A stretch of DNA of 6,079 bases from CAZPAH01 sp964584495 (lineage in GTDB: Bacteria > Krumholzibacteriota > Krumholzibacteriia > Krumholzibacteriales > Krumholzibacteriaceae). Location of the stretch: contig CAZPAH010000152.1 in the NCBI GenBank assembly GCA_964584495.1, forward strand, positions 1 to 6,079. Direction: 5' to 3'. The stretch's first letter is position 1; each line of letters starts with the position of its first letter. Made by a program: the position numbers and the translations under genes. The notes under the pieces were generated by a model, which was given only the letters and a program-made list of their open reading frames with translations, searched no databases and had not been told where the DNA came from. Below are positions 1 through 4,849 of the stretch, piece by piece.

Positions 1-882
1 GTCGTAGTAGTAGATCGTCTCGGTGGGATCGTAATCCTTGTAGTCGACTATGACGTTGGCGTTCTCTCCTATGCGGGCGTTCTCGTACTCGATGTAGAAA
101 TAGCCGTTGTCCCCCCAGGCGCTCCCCCACGAGTTCTTCACTATCCAGGCGCCGGCCCCCCCGCACATATCGTCGTCCCATCCGACTATCAGCACCGCGT
201 GGTTGGGATCTTCGCTGCCCGTGTAGGTGATGCAGTAGCTTCCGTCATAGGAGCCGAACCCGGGGAAGCTGGCGTACATCGAGACATATACCGGGCCGTA
301 AGTCTGGCAGGCGGCCTTGATCGAGTTGACGTCGTTCGGGATCACCTTCCACTCGGTGACCTGCTTCAGGTAGGCGCAGGCCGGGTTGATGCATGTCGCG
401 GTCGGGCAGCTGCCGGGATACGGATCGCACGTCTCGTCGACCGACCCTAGGAGGGCCAGGTAGTTCGTGGACATCCATGCGTTCCCACCCCAGTTGCAGT
501 CGGTCGATACGGGGTTGCACCCCTGGATGTTCAGCTCGGAGAAATCCTCGACGATCCCGTCGTTGATCAGGATCTGGGACTCGAGATTACCCAGCGCGGC
601 GAAGCACCAGCATGTCCCGTAGGGGTTCTGGTTCTTGACGGATGTCACTCCGCCCATGGCGCGCCAGTCCCATGAAGTGGCGGCGGCGTAGAGCAACCCG
701 CGCGGAGCCTTGATATGATCCAGATCGACAGGCGGGGGTATATACCCGAATTCGGAACCGCCCGCGGGCGGCGTATATACTTTCTTTGGGGCTTTGTAAG
801 GTATCTGCGCGGACGCATCCCAGGGCAGCAGCGCCGCGACGGTAAGTATCAAAAGGCACAGGAGCAGCAACTTCGATTTCAT
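1..882 (-). CDS. Secreted papain-family (C1A) cysteine peptidase, C-terminus cut off by the window edge
   Basis: Exported endopeptidase of the papain clan. The first 294 residues are visible and the frame is still open at base 1. Residues 1-25 are a clear Sec signal peptide: KSK, a leucine-rich core, then predicted cleavage at ASA|Q. Residues 26-67 form a short Pro/Gly/Tyr-rich stretch in place of a full I29 inhibitor propeptide. The mature domain starts near SWDWR (70-74). Catalytic residues are all present: oxyanion Gln85 and nucleophile Cys91 in NQNPYGTCWCF, His228 in DPNHAVLIVGW, and Asn250 in KNSWGSAWGDNGYFYIEY. The mature part carries ten cysteines besides Cys91, suggesting disulfides and an extracytoplasmic location. 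The tail VDYKDYDPTETIYYYD (279-294) resembles the start of the lectin-like region that follows the peptidase domain in some bacterial and archaeal C1A proteins; this is a guess because the rest is missing. The ATG at 882 is supported by GAAGGAG 8 bases upstream. The substrate is unknown. Confidence 0.93.
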   Translation of the reverse strand, partial: MKSKLLLLCLLILTVAALLPWDASAQIPYKAPKKVYTPPAGGSEFGYIPPPVDLDHIKAPRGLLYAAATSWDWRAMGGVTSVKNQNPYGTCWCFAALGNLESQILINDGIVEDFSELNIQGCNPVSTDCNWGGNAWMSTNYLALLGSVDETCDPYPGSCPTATCINPACAYLKQVTEWKVIPNDVNSIKAACQTYGPVYVSMYASFPGFGSYDGSYCITYTGSEDPNHAVLIVGWDDDMCGGAGAWIVKNSWGSAWGDNGYFYIEYENARIGENANVIVDYKDYDPTETIYYYD

Positions 883-890
883 GCCTAGGT

Positions 891-897
891 CTCCTTC
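891..897 (-). promoter_or_regulatory. Shine-Dalgarno of the C1A peptidase gene
   Basis: GAAGGAG lies 8 bases before the ATG at 882. It fixes this ATG as the start and places the signal peptide exactly at the N-terminus. It is the strongest ribosome-binding site in front of an ATG in this window. Confidence 0.8.
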
Positions 898-941
898 ATA
901 AAAACGTTATCGAAAATTTATCCGGAAGCGGTACCTGGAGT

Positions 942-971
942 AAAAAAATATCGAGAGCTCCACCTCCTCTC
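942..971 (-). terminator. Weak terminator-like hairpin with T7 tract between buk-ptb and the peptidase gene
   Basis: Read on the minus strand, GAGAG (971-967) can pair with CTCTC (957-953) around a 9-base loop. It is followed by GATA and a run of seven T (948-942). The stem is only 5 bp, so this is weak as an intrinsic terminator. It is the only hairpin plus T-run in the gap after buk-ptb, and could separate that transcript from the peptidase gene. Confidence 0.25.
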
Positions 972-1078
972 CTATCCTACGCGTTTGCAAGAATTCCTAC
1001 CATCAGGCCCCGATCGAGGCGGATCGACCGACCGGGCCCGAAATGCTCGGCAAACCTATGATACGATAACACCGATAG

Positions 1079-1107
1079 AGTTTATCATATATCTGATATA
1101 ATTTCAA
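1079..1107 (-). promoter_or_regulatory. Candidate sigma-70-type promoter upstream of the peptidase gene
   Basis: On the minus strand, TTGAAA (1107-1102) and TAAACT (1084-1079) are separated by 17 bases. A TG one base before the -10 box gives an extended -10 (TGATAAACT). It lies in an AT-rich island 20 bases past the buk-ptb stop codon. It would give a leader of about 190 bases before the peptidase ATG and would have to read through the weak T7 hairpin at 942-971. A poorer alternative is TTTACT with ATAAAT or TAAATT around 914-941, closer to the gene. The call rests on consensus match only. Confidence 0.35.
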
Positions 1108-1126
1108 GGAATTGTAATACCGACGA

Positions 1127-3574
1127 TCAACCGCCCGCAGCGATATCCCCCTGCTTCATGGCTATAATCGAGGCGAGGCAGATCGAGGCGAGCTTCGACC
1201 GGGCCGAATCCCCCCTAGATGTGAGTACGATCGGCACACCGGCTCCCATTATCGCACCGGCGAGATAGGCGCCCGATGAGACGGTCAGCGATTTATAGAC
1301 GACGTTCCCCGCCTCGATATCGGGCATCAGAAGAACATCGGCGTTTCCCTGGATCCTCCCCCCATAATGCTTCTCGCGGGCCGAATGGGGATCCATAGCC
1401 ACATCGAGGGAAAGGGGGCCTTCTACTATGCAGTCGGTCCTGTCCTTGTATTCCTCCGCGAACTCGGCCGCCTCCATCGACGACTCGACGCTCGGGTTGC
1501 GGGTCTCCACTGCGGAAATGACGGCGATCTTCGGATTGCGAATGTTCAGGTATCCCGCCACGGTCACCGCGTTCTCCAGTATCTTTTTCTTTATATTGCG
1601 GTTTGGGTTCGGGATAAGGGCCGCATCGGTCACAAGGAGGAGCTTCGGATAGGTCGGGATCTGGAAGAATCCCACATGACTGTATATCCTGCCCTTCCTT
1701 ATGCGGCCGCTCTCCTTGAGGTACTTCAGAGTTCCCCCCATGATCTCGGCGGTCTTGACCCCGCCCTTCATTAGAAGATCGGCCTCACCCGAGGCGAGGA
1801 GCTGAACGGCCCTTTCCACCGGGTCGACAGAATCGACTATCGTGTAGTTGTCCCCGTCGACCGTGATGTCGTATTCCCAGGCCAGCTTGTTCACCTCGTA
1901 ATAATCCCCCACGAGCAGAAACTTGGCGACGGGATACCGCCCCTCCTCGTTCGCCTGCTTGGCGGCCGCTATCGCGTCCTCGTTTTCCGCCCCCACTATC
2001 GCTATCCTCGGAGTCCTGTATTTCGCCACCATCGTCCTGGCGAGATACATCACCTCGTCGAGACTGGTTATCCGGTCCCCCTCCTTCTTCCGGAACTGGG
2101 GGTTCGTGAATATCTCGGTGTTGATCAAATCTTTCTCGAAGCTTCTGTGCTTGCGCAGCCTGTCCCTCTCTTCAGTATAATCTTTCAACATCTCCGGCTT
2201 GTATTTGGCCCTTATATGGCCCGCTATCATCGCTTCGTGCTCTATGGAGCCGGGGATTACGACCGAAGGGAAATATGGGAGAAGCTTTCGCGTTATCAGC
2301 CTCGTAAACTCTGTGCTCCTGGCGAGCCCGCCCGTAAGGACAACGAGATCGATCTTCCTTTCGAGCGCCGCCAGCTTCATGATCGCCCCGGCGATATTAC
2401 TCGTCATGAAATCGATGACCAGCTCGATCTTGCTTCTCTGCTCCTCCCTCGCCCCCGAATCCCTGAAATGTAGAAGGGCCCTGAAATCATTCGTTCCGGT
2501 GAGATCGATCAACCCGCCCTCGCCGTAGAGATACTTCTTGAGCTCGGGCAAGGAGATCTCCATGTTATCCACCGCGAACATCAACACATCCAGCGGCACG
2601 TTGCCGCTTCTGTTCGCGCTCGGAACACCGGCGAAAGCGTTGACCAGGTCCGTTATCTGACCTCCGCAGTGCCTCGCTATCGATATCCCCCCCCCCAGGT
2701 GGGCGCTGATCGTCGTAAGATCTTTTCCTCCTACTCCGAGAATGGAAGATACGAGTCCGTGAACCGCATTATGACTGAGATAGTGCGCACCCGATCCGTC
2801 CCTGAGAAGCTTCCTTATTCCGGTGAGCCTGGCCGCCGTCTCCATCTCATCCGATCCGACCGGATCGGTCGTTGTGAGAAAAAGGCCGCCGTCTCCGGCG
2901 AACTTCTCCTTGAGCAGCATTCCTATCGGGATCGCCATATTGGAGGCGTGATTGATCTTCGCCTCCTCGAGGTCATCTATCATCGACCGGCACACTTCGT
3001 AAGTGCCGGTGGGGATGGGCTTTATGAACCCACCCCTGCAGGTTATCCCCGTCAGCTCCCCCCTCTTCAGCCCGCACCCCTCGACCCACTTTGTAATCGC
3101 CTCGGTCCTCGCTTCGACTCCGTCCTCGAACTCGGGGGGGATATGGACCTCGTCCCCCGCCTCGAGCCGGATCCCGCTGTATAGGGCCAGCTTCGTGGAT
3201 GTCGAGCCGGGGTTGATGCAGAGTACCCTTTCCCCCGAAGCGGCTTCGGGGAACTGCCCGGGGCCGTAAAGGAGCCGTATGATCCTTCCCGCTCCTTCCT
3301 GCGATCCGATGATGTAATCGATCAGCAGGGAAAAGAGGGTTCCCCACGACTCCTCCCAGCGCGGATCGAGAAGGGCCGGTTTCGCCGTATTGACGATGCG
3401 GAAGATGAGATCCTCTATCTCAAGCCGGTCCGCCGCGGCCCATCCGGCCGACCTGACCGACTCGAGCGCCGCCTCGGCTTCCTTCCTGACCTGCACGTAT
3501 CGACCGGCCTCCCCTATCGCTTCTACGAGCTTTTCGAGCTCTTTTTCGATAATTTTTCGTTTGTCTTCCTGCAA
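1127..3574 (-). CDS. buk-ptb: Butyrate kinase - phosphate butyryltransferase fusion protein with an extra N-terminal region
   Basis: Cytoplasmic bifunctional enzyme: acyl-CoA + Pi to acyl-phosphate + CoA (Ptb), then acyl-phosphate + ADP to acid + ATP (Buk), reversible. It has 815 residues; separate family members are about 355 (Buk) and 300 (Ptb). Residues 1-115 are helical, charged and unrecognised. Residues 116-458 are the kinase (ASKHA fold), with phosphate-1 loop NPGSTSTK (121-128), AHLGGGIS (291-298), RSGNVPLDV (322-330) and nucleotide loop VLTGGLA (412-418). Residues 459-501 are a charged linker. Residues 502-815 are Ptb, with EADLLMKGGVKT (597-608), VTDAALIPNP (648-657), EGPLSLDVA (718-726) and ADVLLMPDIEAGNVVYKSL (745-763). 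The start is TTG: an in-frame TAG lies nine codons upstream, no ATG lies between, and GGAAG sits 10 bases before it. Domain order is opposite to the clostridial ptb-buk operon. Chain length is unproven: butyrate, isobutyrate or other branched acids are possible. It follows acuC after 108 bp. Confidence 0.93.
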   Translation of the reverse strand: MQEDKRKIIEKELEKLVEAIGEAGRYVQVRKEAEAALESVRSAGWAAADRLEIEDLIFRIVNTAKPALLDPRWEESWGTLFSLLIDYIIGSQEGAGRIIRLLYGPGQFPEAASGERVLCINPGSTSTKLALYSGIRLEAGDEVHIPPEFEDGVEARTEAITKWVEGCGLKRGELTGITCRGGFIKPIPTGTYEVCRSMIDDLEEAKINHASNMAIPIGMLLKEKFAGDGGLFLTTTDPVGSDEMETAARLTGIRKLLRDGSGAHYLSHNAVHGLVSSILGVGGKDLTTISAHLGGGISIARHCGGQITDLVNAFAGVPSANRSGNVPLDVLMFAVDNMEISLPELKKYLYGEGGLIDLTGTNDFRALLHFRDSGAREEQRSKIELVIDFMTSNIAGAIMKLAALERKIDLVVLTGGLARSTEFTRLITRKLLPYFPSVVIPGSIEHEAMIAGHIRAKYKPEMLKDYTEERDRLRKHRSFEKDLINTEIFTNPQFRKKEGDRITSLDEVMYLARTMVAKYRTPRIAIVGAENEDAIAAAKQANEEGRYPVAKFLLVGDYYEVNKLAWEYDITVDGDNYTIVDSVDPVERAVQLLASGEADLLMKGGVKTAEIMGGTLKYLKESGRIRKGRIYSHVGFFQIPTYPKLLLVTDAALIPNPNRNIKKKILENAVTVAGYLNIRNPKIAVISAVETRNPSVESSMEAAEFAEEYKDRTDCIVEGPLSLDVAMDPHSAREKHYGGRIQGNADVLLMPDIEAGNVVYKSLTVSSGAYLAGAIMGAGVPIVLTSRGDSARSKLASICLASIIAMKQGDIAAGG

Positions 3575-3584
3575 GAGATACCTA

Positions 3585-3589
3585 CTTCC
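3585..3589 (-). promoter_or_regulatory. Weak Shine-Dalgarno of buk-ptb, supporting a TTG start
   Basis: GGAAG lies 10 bases before TTG 3574-3572, with a second partial match GTAGG at 3585-3581. It is the only purine-rich site between the in-frame stop at 3601-3599 and the kinase domain, so it supports TTG as the start. Both the TTG and the weak site suggest moderate initiation. Confidence 0.45.
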
Positions 3590-3618
3590 AGATCCGCTCT
3601 ATTCTTCGATGCCTTTTG

Positions 3619-3644
3619 CGGCCCGGGGAAATTTCCCCCGGCCG
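3619..3644. repeat. Strong GC-rich inverted repeat in the acuC - buk-ptb gap
   Basis: Two 13-base arms match with a single C-C mismatch: CGGCC, one mismatch, GGGGAAA against TTTCCCC, then CCGGCCG sequence on the other side. The centre is AAATTT, so as RNA the loop would be very small. No T-run follows on either strand (CAAAAGGC on the minus side), so it is not a standard intrinsic terminator. It could be an attenuating or mRNA-stabilising hairpin between the two genes, or a dimeric protein-binding site. It is the only notable element in this 108-bp gap; I see no convincing promoter there. Confidence 0.5.
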
Positions 3645-3682
3645 GTTATCTTATGCCTCCCGGGGGCGGATCGGGCCGCCGA

Positions 3683-4849
3683 TCAGCCGTCCCCGCTCTT
3701 TTCTCCCGAAAGGATCGGTCTTATCTCCTCTTCGTACCATGAAACCTGACGCCCCGCTTCTTCCCTCAGTTTTTCCCCCGTGGGACCGGTGGTGTATATC
3801 CGCATATCCCTGAGATCGGCTCCGTCCAGTGAAGCGTCTCCGAGAAAAACGCCTCCCAGGGCCCCCCCGTACCCGCCAGCAAGCTCCAGCTCCGCCAGGC
3901 TCGCCCAAAGCAGGGTCCACGCGCGCACCGAATCCGCCAGGTTATACCCCCCTCCGCCGAGGGCGACTATACTGGGGAATTTACTCTTTAGGATGTCGAT
4001 CGCCTCGATATAGCCGTTGTTGGTCATCCTCAGATGCGTCAACGGGTCGGTCGCGAGAGTGTCCGTGCCGAACTGGCCTACTATTATCTCCGGCCTGAAA
4101 AGCTCTAGAGCGTCGATTACAATCTTGTTGAAGAGATAGAGAAAAACATCATCGTCCGTATCCGGCTCGAGAGGCAGGTTGATATTGTACCCCACCCCGC
4201 TTCCGGCGCCGGTCTCCCTTTCGAATCCGCCCCAGGGGAAGAGGGTCTTTCCCGATTCATGAACGGATATTGTAAGAACTCCGGGGTCGTCGTAGAACGC
4301 CTCCTGGACACCGTCGCCGTGGTGAGCATCTATATCCAGATAAGCCGTCCTGACACCCCTCTCTTTCAATTCCTTTATCGCGATGACCACATCGTTGACG
4401 TAGCAGAATCCCGAAGCCCTGTCGGGGTGGGCGTGATGAAATCCGCCACACGGGTTGAAAGAGCATCCTCCCTTTTCGGCCACTATCCTCGCCGCCGTGA
4501 CTGTGGCGGTCGCCGAGAGAACCGAAAAGGAATGGACACCCTTGAAAACCGGGTTTTCCATCGAGCCGATCCCATGATGAAGCATATCCAGGTCGATCTC
4601 CCCCCCGGAATCGGCCCTCCTGAGCGCTTCGATATAATCGGCCGTATGAAATGTTTCGAGGATGCCGTCCAGCGGCTCCTCGACATTCACGATCGAGACG
4701 CCGGGGCCCGAGAACAGCCCCTTCGACGAGCACATCTCGAATACCCGCCGGACCCTTTCCGGCTTGAACGGATGATCGGGGCTGAAGCTGAACCGCCCCA
4801 AAGCCTCCGAGTTGATGAAAACCGCCCCTCCTCCGGCCGTCCCGCTCAA
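3683..4849 (-). CDS. acuC: AcuC-type protein deacetylase (class I histone deacetylase-like)
   Basis: Cytoplasmic zinc-dependent hydrolase that removes acetyl or other short acyl groups from lysine side chains. In Bacillus subtilis AcuC reactivates acetylated acetyl-CoA synthetase. The 388-residue length matches AcuC. The HDAC core is complete: HPFKPERV (26-33), GGFHHAHPDRASGFC (135-149) with the catalytic pair His138/His139, LDIDAHHGDG (171-180) with zinc ligands Asp174 and His176, third zinc ligand Asp263 in GTDTL, and the transition-state tyrosine Tyr302 in GGGGYNLADSVRAW. The C-terminal 60 residues are an AcuC-like tail ending EEIRPIL. No signal peptide or membrane segment is present. The start is TTG at 4849: it overlaps the upstream stop as TTGA, has GGAGG 5 bases before it, and the next Met (39) would cut into the domain. 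Its pairing with a GNAT-bearing enzyme suggests it reverses lysine acylation; the substrate is not shown by the sequence. Confidence 0.94.
   Translation of the reverse strand: MSGTAGGGAVFINSEALGRFSFSPDHPFKPERVRRVFEMCSSKGLFSGPGVSIVNVEEPLDGILETFHTADYIEALRRADSGGEIDLDMLHHGIGSMENPVFKGVHSFSVLSATATVTAARIVAEKGGCSFNPCGGFHHAHPDRASGFCYVNDVVIAIKELKERGVRTAYLDIDAHHGDGVQEAFYDDPGVLTISVHESGKTLFPWGGFERETGAGSGVGYNINLPLEPDTDDDVFLYLFNKIVIDALELFRPEIIVGQFGTDTLATDPLTHLRMTNNGYIEAIDILKSKFPSIVALGGGGYNLADSVRAWTLLWASLAELELAGGYGGALGGVFLGDASLDGADLRDMRIYTTGPTGEKLREEAGRQVSWYEEEIRPILSGEKSGDG

Noticed and set aside
245..520. Minus-strand alternative frame inside the peptidase gene
   Set aside because: It is out of frame with the continuous peptidase translation, which carries Cys91, His228 and Asn250. 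There is no sign of a frameshift.
855..882. Lipoprotein signal in the peptidase leader (Cys9)
   Set aside because: Cys9 sits inside the hydrophobic core, preceded by leucines rather than a lipobox. Cleavage after ASA (23-25) fits better.
989..1048. GGCCC...GGGGCC pairing in the gap as a buk-ptb terminator
   Set aside because: The stem needs a bulge and a G-T pair, and no T-run follows. The shorter hairpin at 942-971 with seven T is a better, though still weak, candidate.
2669..3184. Plus-strand open frame of 171 codons opposite the kinase domain
   Set aside because: It lies wholly antisense to conserved kinase sequence. Its composition is typical of a GC-rich shadow frame and it shows no motif.
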